NCBI GenBank assembly: GCA_905331475.1
Contig: CAJNYU010000027.1
Location: forward strand, 186,001-250,000
From: Rotaria socialis
Taxonomy: Eukaryota; Rotifera; Eurotatoria; Philodinida; Philodinidae
DNA: 64,000 nt
Direction: 5' to 3'
Positions 53,962-64,000 of this stretch are shown here, piece by piece; the first letter of the stretch is position 1, and each line of letters starts with the position of its first letter. The position numbers were made by a program, and so were the translations under genes. The notes beneath the pieces were generated by a model. It made no database searches. It was not told the DNA's origin and saw only the letters and a list, made by a program, of their open reading frames with translations.

Positions 53962-55416
53962 CTAATTTACAATCGATTTATGATAACTATTTATTTTTGT
54001 TCTTAAACGATTGATGAACGATGTACGATGAAATGTTTCAACATGACTCATCTTTGTTTTAACAATATTCAATTCTTGTATTAAATTTTGATAGATAATA
54101 ATCAACAGTGGACATGCAACAAGTGTCATAATAATGATCATAATAAAAGACAAAATTGATTGTTCTACTGTATCACCATATCCAACATTTAATAATATAT
54201 GATAAACGAAATATATATAACGTGATGGAGCTAGAGATGTACGATGATCAATTGAATAATTTGTCATGGCACTTGCATCGGTTACATAGAGTATAATACC
54301 TATCCAAATACACATGAATATTACAGTAGCTAAGAACAGAAGAAAATGAGAGAAAACACGAAATGACGAACGACCACTATAACAAAGAAGATCAATCAAG
54401 TGATACATATCTCTTAAGCATAAACGTATAAGAAGTAAATGACGAAAAGCAAGTGCCATAATGAAGTACCATGTGCCTACAAGAAGTACATGAGAATTGT
54501 TCTGTGATTCAACGCTACTTATAAGTTGCCTTTACCTGTATGTTTATACGACAGTAAACTGATGATAAAAGATAGAGAAATAAAAGTAATTTGCATAAAA
54601 AAACTAAAACTTTGACATGAAGCCATTATGACATGTTGTTTGTTGAATGATATATTTGCTCGGATTGAACTTAATTCTTTGTTATGTTTACTGTGCATAT
54701 CAAATTGGATTTTTAATAATATTTTATCAGAATATTGTTCATAGAACAAGGTCCATAGTAGAATTACGCTAATAAAAATATCTACAACAAGTAGACTTAT
54801 GAAACGCTCACGACACCGCCATAACATTAATTCACAAATGCCCATAGCGCAAGAAACACATGATATACAATCGACTATACATTGACAAAGACATTTTTGG
54901 ATCAATAAACGAGAAAAAAGAAAGATAATCAAAGAAGATTGTGTGCAATGTTCAAATATATTATTTAAAATATCATCTATCTACAATAAGAGAATGCATG
55001 CGTATTTTTACGTTGTTTTCTTTATAAAAACAATACTTGATAATATTCTAGAAGGTTATAAAAAGCCAATTCATTTTGAAAACTTTTTTCGGATAGTAAA
55101 ATCATCGATGGACGTTTTATTCTTTCCCATGACTGAAATTTTGTGTAGAATGGTAAAATAATACGTTCAAATATGTGTACATCACGAGAGAAAAAATAAG
55201 CATGTAGACTGGGTCGCCAATATTCTTGAAGACGAATATTATCTGCTAAAAGAGAATTTGGATATCGAGCAAGATCATTGATACGAATCTTTTTCAAGAA
55301 AAACAATCGTCAGAAAGATGAAACGAGAAACAATCACACACTTGAAATGATTTGCCAAGAACATTGAATGATCGGTGTTCCCCATTCTCGTTGCTGTTGT
55401 CTGCTCTACTATGCAT
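53962..55416 (-). CDS. divergent Kv-type potassium channel with T1 (BTB) domain, 428 aa
   Basis: Four exons (55416-55342, 55288-55037, 54980-54536, 54476-53962) join in phase to 428 residues. Residues about 26-115 form a T1 tetramerisation domain: LARYPNSLLAD, HAYFFSRDVHIFERIILPFY, RPSMILLSEKSFQNELAFYN, matching Shaker-type FPDTLLGD and YFFDRNRPSF patterns. Hydrophobic segments follow: one in CIVDCISCVSCAMGICELML, FISLLVVDIFISVILLWTLF, SFFMQITFISLSFIISLL, the S4 region, FLLFLATVIFMCIWIGIILY (S5), the pore, and SFIMIIIMTLVACPLLIIIY (S6). The pore helix ends in the selectivity filter VGYGD. S4 (FRHLLLIRLCLRDMYHLIDL) has few basic residues and lacks the regular every-third-residue Arg pattern, so voltage sensitivity may be weak. 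S1-S3 are strongly diverged. The short tail has no further domain. Confidence 0.85.
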
Positions 55417-55725
55417 TAGTAGTAAATAATCAAGAGCGCCAGTTTACACTTGGTTTCATTTACAGATTTATTATTGAAAACACTTGTGTAGTTAATTTCT
55501 TGAATTTAACTTAAATTCAAAGAGGGTTACAGTCTGTCTCATATTAATTATGATTTTTAGATCGAGTTTTAACTTTGAAAACACTAATTATGCTGCTCAT
55601 GCTCTGTCATCTCATACAATAGTTTTGTAGAACATCACGAAAAATATATCGGTGACATCAAATATATACTTAGACTGCCTCAACTATCGCACATCTGACG
55701 CATTATTAAAGTTTCGAAATTTTCT

Positions 55726-56007
55726 TCAAGTATCTAAATATTTTTGAAATAGATTTTGTTCAATTAGTGATGCAACATTAATTGAATCAACAAAGGTTGT
55801 ATATGCACCAAGAATGACAAAGAGCGAAAGAAAGATAGAAAGAAGCAGCATTGTCGATATCCATGTACAAAGACTGAACGAAAAGAAAATTATCACATAC
55901 AATATAGCTACGTTCTTTTTACTTTGATCCATTGTCGAAACAACTATTTGTTGAACTGAAAAATTTCTTTTCATTGATCGTGAGGCAAGTCTTTCTAACC
56001 TTTTCAA
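55726..56007 (-). CDS. possible small two-helix membrane protein (93 aa)
   Basis: An open frame with a basic N-terminus (MKRLERLASRSMKRNFS) and one long or two adjacent hydrophobic segments (VAILYVIIFFSFSLCTWIS and MLLLSIFLSLFVILGAYTTF). It lies 310 nt upstream of the Kv channel start on the same strand. It does not need to be part of that gene, because the channel's first exon starts with its own ATG and T1 domain. No family recognised. It could be a chance frame in AT-rich DNA. Confidence 0.3.
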   Translation of the reverse strand: MKRLERLASRSMKRNFSVQQIVVSTMDQSKKNVAILYVIIFFSFSLCTWISTMLLLSIFLSLFVILGAYTTFVDSINVASLIEQNLFQKYLDT

Positions 56008-57279
56008 ATATTTTTATCAAAATCTTTTATCATATTCATTTTTTTTTCTTAATTCTCTCAAAACAAAAAAAGAATGGAAGAAACTATTGAAAGAAAATAG
56101 TGCAAAGACCTAATAAGATAAATGCGATATGCTAAAGAAATATCTTAGTAAAAAAAAAGAACTTTTTTCAAGGAAAACAATGTATATGCGTCTAGGGGAA
56201 TTTATCATTATAGAAGAATAAAATCCGATTCAGTAATAAATCATTCTTCGTAATTTATCTTTCAGTTCAACTTTTGCCCAAACTTGAGTTTACATATTTC
56301 ATCTTACGTTGATGATAGATTATTTTAAATCAATAAAAGAACGAATGTTTGAGACCCAATAAAGTTGTTCATTGTGTAAAAATTAATTCTATTAAAAGCC
56401 TAGTTAATTATTAAAATAAAATTTCTTCAATTGTCCTTTGTGCAATGTCATTTTTGGACAAGGAATTTTCCATTTTTCACATAACCTTAAAATAAAATAA
56501 TAATATTTCTATTGCTATTGATAAAACAGGCAGTGTCTTTCTAAGTAACCTTGCCTTTTTTAAAATTAAAATACAGCTATTTCAAAACTTAATCATATTG
56601 GCTATTTTATTCTGTGCTTAATTTACGATGAAGTTAATCTAGTCAGAGTCGTTGGTTTTGATCGATGTTGTTCTTTTAAGGATAGAATAAAAAACAAAGA
56701 CAAAAATTTAATTAAAAAATATACGATTGTCCAAGACGAGTGTTGTTTTAATTTGTTTCATCAGATAAGAGTAAATTGCGATCTTTTTTCTAATGACAAT
56801 TTACTGAATAAATTCTAGAATGGCCGAATCTATAGAAGTTCATTATGAAAGTATGGAAACACAAACAGATGAAATCAAGGCAACAACAAATGATCAGAAC
56901 ACAGCTCGTCCAAGATTATAGTAAGATATCAATAGAGTAGAAGAATCTACATTACAATAATTAATTACATCAACTGGATAATTAAAAAAATCCTCAACCT
57001 AGCTAATATTTGTCAAAAAATTCAGAGATATTGAAATACGTATATCTATATTATCTCTAAGACTACTAGGCTATGCTCTATCCAAAACCATTAAATAAAT
57101 CGGCTGGACTGAGTGCATTATGAAATAAACTAGCTCAACACGACGGATTTGCAAAATTTAGTGAATTCAACTGTATAGCATACAAAAATTATCACAATTT
57201 AAGTTTAACAGAAATTGAGGATTCTACGTGGTAGACGTCAAAAAACATCACAGTGCAAGACGACAGGTCGTATGCTAAC
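56008..57279. other. intergenic; one short acidic frame
   Basis: A short ATG frame at 56820 (MAESIEVHYESMETQTDEIK...) looks protein-like but stops after about 33 codons. It may be the first exon of a lost gene or part of the mobile debris that follows. Confidence 0.3.
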
Positions 57280-57397
57280 CAGAGACGTGCACAGGACAAG
57301 ATTTTTTGTCCTGTCCTCACCTGTCCTGCTGGCTACCTCGGTCCTGGTGGGCGGCAGGACAGGACAGCAGGACCGTCTTGTCCTGTGCACGTCTCTG
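57280..57397. mobile_element. CAGGACA-family MITE, complete copy (118 bp)
   Basis: The 21-bp ends beginning CAGAGACGTGCACAGGACAA are perfectly inverted at 57377-57397 (...TTGTCCTGTGCACGTCTCTG). The interior is GC-rich with CAGGACAGGACAGCAGGACC repeats and a nearly self-complementary core. It shares a long identical core with 15422-15530. CAGAG ends suggest a hAT-type element, but the flanking octamers (ATGCTAAC and TTATCTAT) do not match. Confidence 0.8.
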
Positions 57398-58289
57398 TTA
57401 TCTATCCTTTCAAAGATACTTGGCGCATTAATCATGGACCCCTAAAACCATTGAATACGGTTAGTTTTCCATCGATATAGTTCCAAAATAGTCCTAATAC
57501 ATACGGCAAATTTTGTTTTCCTATTTTCTCATAATTGTTTCTTAAAAAGTAAAAGTACATAATTGCTTCCATTTCTCTGGCAGACTATGTTTAACTGAAC
57601 TGAGACATTTATTTGTAGGTACTAGACACTGTTCAGAATGCCTATGCTTTTTAGTTTGAAAAATATTGCTCTGGTGATTTTTCGGTAAATTTGACAACAA
57701 TAGCTCCAGCACAAAAACATATGATTTGCGAGTAGTCTCCAAATTTTGGTCTTTTTTTATTCGAATGAAAGGAGATAAAAGGAAATCGAAATAAGTATAC
57801 AATCCAAAAAAATGCCTAGTGTATGTAAAAATTATTTCAACTCTGTGGATTATATTGCGCCTGAGGAAACAGGACTATTAAAAGGCGATTGTTGACCTTT
57901 GCGACCTCAGTATCTCCAAGAAGGGATCATTTGAAAATTTTGAATCTAAGACAAATTTTTCTGATGAGCAGCTCTAGAAAACCTTGAGAGGGATGAATTA
58001 GAGGGGGTGTCATGTCTTGATTTTACTGATTGAAATGTAAGTGAAAGACGTGACTGTTCAAGTATTGATAAATGCCACAATGATAATGATGAGAAACGAC
58101 ACGATAAAGTAAATAAAAATGAAATGTGATTGAGAATTCACTAATTTATTTAATAGATTAGAAATCAAGGAAAGAGTGGGTACAACAAGGATAAATTGTA
58201 AGATTTTACAAGAGTTTCAGAAGAAGAATTTTGAGATTCAAGTAGAAGAAAAAGAGGAAGAGTTAATTGTAATAGAATCAACTGAATAA
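57398..58289. other. probable degraded mobile DNA
   Basis: No intact frame. It probably includes the 5' part of the decayed Helitron that becomes recognisable at 58290. Confidence 0.35.
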
Positions 58290-60016
58290 GAGCCAAAGTG
58301 CTACCATTTGGAATTAAGAAAAGACACGAAAAAAGCTATCATAAGATATGCTCATTTTAATTATGAAAAGGATCCAGATAATTATTATGAAAACTTCCTG
58401 TTACTTTATTTACCAATTCGGAGTTGAGAAGAATTTAAAAGGCCGTACCAATTGTTTTATGAACATGGTATAATATACGCTTTTTATCATAAATGTAAAC
58501 GCCAAGTGAAACATATTGTATGTGACAATCGAAAAAATACAAAGCTCATTTTGATGTTTATAAAGAAATGGAATTGATTTTGATTGATCTATTAATAAAA
58601 GAAAAAGATTATGATTGTGCTGAAGTAGTGGCTAGCAAAGAGAAGAATCATATAACACAAGATGAAATAGAAAATGAAGAAATTATTGACTTTGGCTTGA
58701 TTTGTAAAATAAAAGCTAATATAAATTTAATTAATTTGAGAAAATATTTTTTTATCAAATGAGATGAAATCATTGTTAGAGTTAATGAATGAGGAACAAC
58801 AGAAAGTATTTTATCGTGTTCGAGAATGATGTACAAAACGATCGCATGATTTCTATATCAGATATCACTTCGGCGATTTATCATCGGGAGACTTGGTATT
58901 AGTAAAAGTCATCTATTGAAATGTTTACATTATGAAGCGACAAAACTGTTTTCTATAAAAAAAAAACATTTAGAACCGAAAGAAAATATTGATGAAATTC
59001 ATACTATATCACAGCACTCACAGGTGATGTATCAGTCTATGTTGGTGGAGTAGCAATGTGTAACTTGTTTGGTTTGAATACGCAGCTGAGTCGTTTTTAT
59101 GATAAATGTCTTGTAAAGGCTAAGTACATATCACTACAAATCAGGATCTCTTAAACTATTGTTTATTGATGAACTGTCACTAATTCAAGAAAGTCTTTGA
59201 GATGCAATATACACACGCCTCAATAAAATCATGGATATTCATTCTTATACAGAGATTTTCGGTAACATTGGTATAGTGGCAATAGGTGATTTTTATCAGT
59301 GTGTTCCGGTTGTTTCTTCAAATATTTATACATCATTATTATGGTGTGATCATTTTGCTTTTTGTTGACTTGACAACTAATGAACGTCAAAAAAAGAATG
59401 GAAACTTTGCTGAAATGCTACATCATATTCGAAAGATTAAAAAATAAATTCCATGTTAAAAGAAGATCTAGATATTCTTGAAAGATGCCATCAACAACAT
59501 CTTAATAAAGAATATTTTTCTGAAGTGTTACATCTATTCACAAAAAATACTGACTTAGATGCACATAACGAAAAGATGATTGATCTAATCTGTGCTGATA
59601 TTCATACACTTTTTGAAATTGATCGAAAACGAAAAAAAAAAAGTCTAAAACTAATAGATACGATAAATTACTGTTCAACCGACTACCAGTTGTTAAAACT
59701 GCTAGACATATGCTAACAAAAAATAGATATATTCATGATAATTTAGCAAACATTGTCACTGGTCCAATATTCGATTTTATTCAAAATAATGATTAATAAA
59801 TCTCTCGAATAAAGTAGGTGATAATCGTAGAAGAATCTGTAGCGATTGTCAAAGAGTAGGAACTATTTGTGTTACACAAGCGAACGATTCTTTAGATGGA
59901 GAAAATTCAAACGCAATATTCATCACGTGTAAGTTGGACTTTAACTATGCATAAAGTACATGGGTTGACTGTGGACGAACTCAGGAGCGTAAATAGGGGA
60001 GGGGCGAGCGGGGCGT

Positions 60017-60055
<39 letters not shown>

Positions 60056-60690
60056 CGGGGGGGGGGGGGGGGGGGGGGGCGAGAGGGGCGTAACCCCCCC
60101 CCACCCCCTGCTTCCGAAAATTAGTAGGAAAAAAGCGGTTTACGCCCCCCTGCTTTTGAAAATTTCGTTTTGTTGCTTACCAGAACAGAAAAAAAGTTTA
60201 CGCCTCCTGCTTCCAAAAGTCATTTTTTAGATCATGAAAACAAAAAAATTAGAGTTACGCCCCTCCCCTGCTCTGAGACCTGACTTACGCCCCTGCATGA
60301 TGAATTTGTTATTAGTTCCGAAGATTTATTCAGCAATGAAATGGAATATACAGCATTATCACTTGTTTGTACGGCCAAAGAATTATTTTTTATTAATATT
60401 CATTTTGATACATTCTTTTACGATGAAAAATGAAGTCTATAGATAAAAAACAAGGGAAAAAAGCGTACTTCTGTATTTCTCGATACTTCTGCTCCCAAAA
60501 CAGAACAAAAATATTCTGCTATTAGAAAATTACTCGAAATGTTTCTGATTTAACAAAAACCTTAGCGATAGATATAACTTATCATAAAACAACTACGGCA
60601 ACAATCAATGAAACAGGTAATATTAATCGAACCAGTGGTTCTGTAACATGCCAGGATGATTTTGTGAATGCCTACACCAAGCGATAGTGT
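58290..60690 (+). mobile_element. decayed Helitron: PIF1-like helicase remnant, interrupted
   Basis: Plus-strand protein traces with many stops and frame changes follow the order of a Helitron RepHel helicase. LRKDTKKAIIRYAHFNYEKD then YYENFLLLYLPIR is at 58300-58420. A degenerate Walker A (GISKSHLLK, normally GIGKS) is near 58895-58922. Walker B (LFIDELSLIQES) is near 59160, then GIVAIGDFYQCVPV near 59271-59310, LDILERCHQQHLNKEYFSE near 59465, and SRVSWTLTMHKVHGLTVDE near 59925-59980. After an inserted element the helicase resumes (VISSEDLFSNEMEYTALS, 60309-60362). The Rep part and the Helitron ends were not found. The element is inactive. Confidence 0.75.
59982..60298. mobile_element. hAT-like non-autonomous element nested in the Helitron
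   Basis: The left end is CAGGAGCGTAAAT; the right end complements CAGGGGCGTAAGT and ends near 60295. The insertion splits the helicase between TVDE and VISSED. Flanks are GACGAACT (59974-59981) and GATGAATT (60299-60306), which match a duplicated 8-bp target with two C/T differences; three bases (CAT) lie between the inverted terminus and the right flank. The interior has G runs (60017-60055 and 60057-60079) and several spaced TTACGCCCCCCTGCTTCC-type repeats about 50-60 bp apart. Confidence 0.75.
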
Positions 60691-61261
60691 TTTTAGTTTA
60701 CTGACTTCATTCGTTCAATCAAAAACTGTATCGTCAGCACCTCGACAATCATAGATTCCAAGTTATCATTATCAAGGCATTGATGTACAAGAGCAAGTAT
60801 AAATTATGCATATGAACAAACGATTTCTATCTCACTCCTTTAGTTTCGTCTACTTGATGAACACACTGCATCATAGTCTACCAAAAAAGTTATCTACGTA
60901 CGATTGAAACTTTTCCAAAGCACTTTATTCTTTAATTCATAAATAACTTTGCAAAAAAAGGTCAGTAGCTCTTTTTCACAACTGTTTTTCGGTAAGTTGG
61001 TGAGCCGTTTGAAAAACTTTTATAAAGGCCAACGATGATTGAAGAAAACTCTTTCTTGATAAAAAGACTGAATAGATGAGATGAATTGCAGCAAAATTAT
61101 TCTTTCAAACAAAAATAGGAAGAACACCAACAAAGCGTAAACATTATATAATGTATAAAAAAGAAATACAAAAGAATGCATTTGTAGAAAATGAAAACAG
61201 AGAGCAGAATAATAAACAGTTACACACTCATATGCAAAATAAGATAAGTAATCGTGTTCGT
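60691..61261. other. intergenic, no gene seen
   Basis: AT-rich flank between the Helitron remnant and the membrane protein gene. Confidence 0.4.
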
Positions 61262-61882
61262 TCATGGTAGCTCTTGCCAAGCTTTAGTGATATTATTTTT
61301 GTTTTTTGATTTATGAACAGGGACAATCTTACTGTCGTAAGACAGCATAGGCATACGCTCAAGACTAACCAACAAGTTATGCACACTGAGAATCCACAGT
61401 AATCCACCTGTCCAATGCAGAGTCAAATTTATATAGACATGATAACAGCTACTCCAATAAATACTTATTGTCATACCGATGACAGTAAGTATAACAGCTA
61501 TCCATAAAGGATAGATGATAATATGTGAACGATCTGCTTTTAATGAGAAAAGTTCTCGAACAAGGTAGATCTGTAAAAAGAATGAGACTAATGGCAAAAT
61601 TCGACTAGATACAAGGTGACTATGACTGATACAATTTTGTGAATTTTCAGATTTGTTTGATAAAACAAAACAGCTACAATCATCATAAGGAAGATCACAA
61701 TACAAATATGCGAAGCTGTGTGTCAGATTAAGCCTGCGCAAACTGATAATTGATTTTTCCACTTCCCCAAAAATAGTGTGAAGATGTAAATTGAGCCAGC
61801 CGATGGTGAAGACCATACAACCGACAAAAAAGGCGCCCAATATGTGAAACGTGCTTAATGTGGTGCCAAATTGTATTTTCAT
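61262..61882 (-). CDS. tetraspan membrane protein with Cys-rich loop (206 aa), hypothetical
   Basis: A single frame of 206 codons with four hydrophobic segments: about residues 8-34 (TFHILGAFFVGCMVFTIGWL), 93-112 (ILPLVSFFLQIYLVREL), 121-143 (IIIYPLWIAVILTVIGMTIS) and 150-172 (LHWTGGLLWILSVHNLLVSL). The long loop between the first two holds five Cys (YCDLPYDDCSCFV... and NC) and NLT/NKS sequons, so it is probably extracellular and disulphide-bonded. The tail is basic. The HILGAF and HWTGGLLW segments loosely recall the Frag1/DRAM/Sfk1 family, but that is weak, and the first helices of that family would be missing. It is an intronless frame in a transposon-rich region. Confidence 0.55.
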   Translation of the reverse strand: MKIQFGTTLSTFHILGAFFVGCMVFTIGWLNLHLHTIFGEVEKSIISLRRLNLTHSFAYLYCDLPYDDCSCFVLSNKSENSQNCISHSHLVSSRILPLVSFFLQIYLVRELFSLKADRSHIIIYPLWIAVILTVIGMTISIYWSSCYHVYINLTLHWTGGLLWILSVHNLLVSLERMPMLSYDSKIVPVHKSKNKNNITKAWQELP

Positions 61883-62649
61883 TGTGTTATAGATGTTGTT
61901 AACGATTATGTATTTTTAAACTTATGAATTGTGATGTCTAAACAAATCTGAAGAGACAGGAAAATAAATGAATACAATTAATATTACATAAAATGCTTTC
62001 CTATATCACTAAAAATCAAATTTGATTATTTCAATCAAGACAATAACTTACAAAAATTTACTCATTTCTAAATATTTTTTAAACTAGCTTTCAAATAGCC
62101 AATTCAATGGCAATTGTTATTGTCAATTACAAATGAATATGATTATATTTATTTGATTCAAACTTCAATCTACGACTTGTTGTGTACTTAGACACAATCT
62201 CGTGTTAAGCAAGAGATCAAATATAGGTAGAAGGTAATCAACATCGACCAAATTATCTGCCCCATAATACTCAACATGAACAGTAATTAATCAAGTTATA
62301 TCTAAAAGTAAAGCTTCTACGTATGACATTGTTTGAAAATGTCGTCGTTGCAGGTCTTTAGAAAAACTAACAAATGCAGGAACAAAGATTTTTCAAAAAA
62401 ATAGTTTTCCCATCAATATTGTGTAAAATACACCATGTTAAAAAGCCTAGCATTGAAAACGATGCGAAAATATACTTTTATTTTATTCTGAATCAAATCA
62501 GTAACTTAAGATAAGAGAAATTCCTTAGAAGTGACTAAAGCAAATCAGAGCATAAAAGACTGTATGATGCAGATCGCAAACAAAATGCACCAATGAGTAA
62601 TACTCATTGAATATTGGCAGGACTGTGATAAGCAAAAAAGAAGCATATA
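61883..62649. other. intergenic, no gene seen
   Basis: AT-rich sequence without recognisable genes. Confidence 0.4.
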
Positions 62650-62766
62650 CCCAGGTCGAACATTACGATGATCTGATACGATCGTTTATGGCATGATGCA
62701 AAACGACCGTAATACGGTGCATACCAAACCAAACGGCCGTGTACAACGCAAGTTGATCGACCTGGG
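62650..62766. mobile_element. small CCCAGG-ended MITE (117 bp) flanked by TA
   Basis: The ends are CCCAGGTCGA (62650-62659) and TCGACCTGGG (62757-62766), exact inverted repeats, with TA immediately outside both (62648-62649 and 62767-62768). TA flanks point to the Tc1/mariner superfamily. No coding capacity. Confidence 0.75.
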
Positions 62767-63003
62767 TAACTTGGCCAATGTATGAGTAATTGTATACAAA
62801 AATGATAGATGCCGTTGTCATCAAGATATATGTGAATACTTAGGTCAATTGAAGTGAGTACAACATGTAAGTCTAAGAAATGTTGCTCACTTAAGCTAAA
62901 GATAGTGAACCAATGAAATTACGAATCCTCGTTTTGCCATCATCCAATCATCGCTCTCTATCTCTATATCAATGGAATGAAACAGGCATTGTGAATTCAT
63001 ATA

Positions 63004-63875
63004 CCCAGGAGAATGATTCCGATAGTAAGATCCTATCGGATTGGTGTCAAAACCTTACCGGATATAGTATGGATTTCATTATACCGAACGTTAGGGAAGT
63101 TAGCACAAAATTCGAGTTCTTCCAACCCGGTTTCGCCTATATGGTTGTGTTGAATTTCATTTTCGTTGTGTTGGATGCAGAATTTTGCTCTGAATCGAAT
63201 GGTGTAATTTTTAAAGAGGGTTGCNTGGCGTGGGGCTGGAATATAGATTTGGAGGGAGGACTTGGGTGAGACCAGAAATTTTTTGATTGATGACCCCATA
63301 CAAGTTTAGCATCATTCGATGCAGAATTTCATTCTGAATTCAACACAACCATTTTCAGATTCAACACAGCTAAAGCAGCGAATCCGGGCTGGAATTACTT
63401 CTACAAGATTTTCAGAAAAAGCAGTACTTCCAGGTAAAGTGCCAGATTTTGATCGGCAACCCCCTTTAAAAATTACGCCATTCGATTCAGCGCAAAATTC
63501 TGCATCCAACACAACGAAAATGAAATTCAACACAACCATACAGGCGAAACCGGGCTGGAAAAACTCGAATCTTGTGCTAACTTCCCCAACGTTTATACCG
63601 ACGAAATCCTATCGGTAGTCGGATGTGTGACCTACAATTGGAACCCTAGTGTTGGAATCCGATAGATTCCACTGTCTGAATTTAACGGAATCCAACACAA
63701 GCATTCGACCCATGTGTTTTGTTGGCACTATACCCTCATTGATTGATGATTAAGAAAACGTTTTTTTCCGTCGGATCCGTTAGTAGGTCCGTGACCAGGA
63801 ATCTGATTGGATTTTGTCGGCTTGTCGAATCTCATGAGATCCGTTAGGATTCGCTGTGGGATTCATTCACCTGGG
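63004..63875. mobile_element. larger CCCAGG-ended element (872 bp) flanked by TA, with long internal inverted repeat
   Basis: The ends are CCCAGGAGAATGATTCC at 63004 and, inverted, CCCAGGTGAATGAATCCC at 63875, with TA on both sides (63002-63003 and 63876-63877). Inside, 63081-63224 and 63456-63600 are inverted copies about 144 bp long, so frames read similarly on both strands. A single N at 63225 sits at the inner edge of the left arm. No transposase is seen. Confidence 0.75.
63081..63600. repeat. inverted repeat, arms about 144 bp
   Basis: The left arm 63081-63224 (ATACCGAACGTTAGGGAAGT ... AAAGAGGGTTGC) is matched by the complement of 63456-63600 (GCAACCCCCTTTAAAAATTA ... AACGTTTATACCG) with scattered differences. 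The spacer is about 230 bp. The right arm and spacer also share short direct repeats (CGGGCTGGAA). Confidence 0.85.
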
Positions 63876-64000
63876 TATCGTTTGGATTGATGATTCTTCA
63901 GCGGCAATAATTTAGAAATTAAAGAGTAGAACTGCTACAAATATCATGTTAGATTTTTATCAAAAATCAATGAATAATTTATTCGGACTTTCGATCAGAT
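63876..64000. other. window edge, no feature
   Basis: AT-rich sequence to the end of the window. Confidence 0.4.

Noticed and set aside
55726..56007. Hydrophobic frame as an N-terminal exon of the potassium channel
   Set aside because: The channel already starts with its own ATG exon and T1 domain at 55416, so no upstream membrane exon is needed.
59896..60230. Gly- and Pro-rich open frames
   Set aside because: They are translations of the G-rich interior of the nested hAT-like element.
63312..63618. Overlapping frames on both strands
   Set aside because: They mirror each other because of the inverted repeat; no protein family is recognisable.

Overview
The window looks like nuclear DNA of an invertebrate animal, most likely a bdelloid rotifer (Rotaria/Adineta type). 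This is an inference. The DNA is AT-rich, and the genes are split by mostly 45-70 nt introns with GT-AG ends. Clear animal genes (kinesin-13, NOC2L, a BRCA1-type BRCT protein, eL31, CFAP36, filamin repeats, a Kv channel) sit beside an intronless FAD oxidoreductase of bacterial type and a decayed ADP-ribosyltransferase/TPR gene, both typical of bdelloid accessory DNA. Small non-autonomous DNA elements are common.

Left part (1-20 kb): a two-exon gene of unknown function (514-1278, minus); a foldback MITE (3602-3915); an arginine ADP-ribosyltransferase/TPR pseudogene (4557-6540, minus); an intronless membrane-anchored FAD oxidoreductase (8567-10285, plus); a small multi-exon tetraspan gene (13077-14343, plus). 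A GC-rich repeat patch and a hAT-like MITE with its 8-bp target duplication lie at 15.2-15.9 kb, followed by a 135-nt gap. At 17.7-20.6 kb there are exon-like fragments ending in a second copy of the tetraspan gene's 3' end.

Middle (20.9-53 kb): a kinesin-13 gene (20933-24758, minus), a FLYWCH zinc-finger fragment (29.45 kb), ribosomal protein eL31 (30050-30518, minus), a poly-G/N/poly-C junction, an F-box pseudogene (33.8-35.6 kb), then a dense housekeeping block. In that block three minus-strand genes are packed head to tail: BRCA1-type BRCT protein, NOC2L and an NDUFS5-like complex I subunit. Gaps of 183 and 97 nt, with splice-acceptor signals at the start codons, suggest an operon resolved by spliced-leader trans-splicing. 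A neuronal calcium sensor, a ubiquitin-like protein, a four-repeat filamin-type protein without CH domains, and CFAP36 follow. Several pairs are divergent and may share promoters.

Right part (53-64 kb): a divergent T1-domain Kv potassium channel (53962-55416, minus), then mobile debris. This holds a CAGGACA-family element, a decayed Helitron PIF1 helicase split by a hAT-like element, a tetraspan gene, and two elements with CCCAGG termini flanked by TA, one carrying a 144-bp-arm inverted repeat.

I did not find a convincing new multi-gene system. The best leads are the putative trans-spliced operon, the membrane-anchored FAD oxidoreductase, and the nested and newly delimited MITE families.
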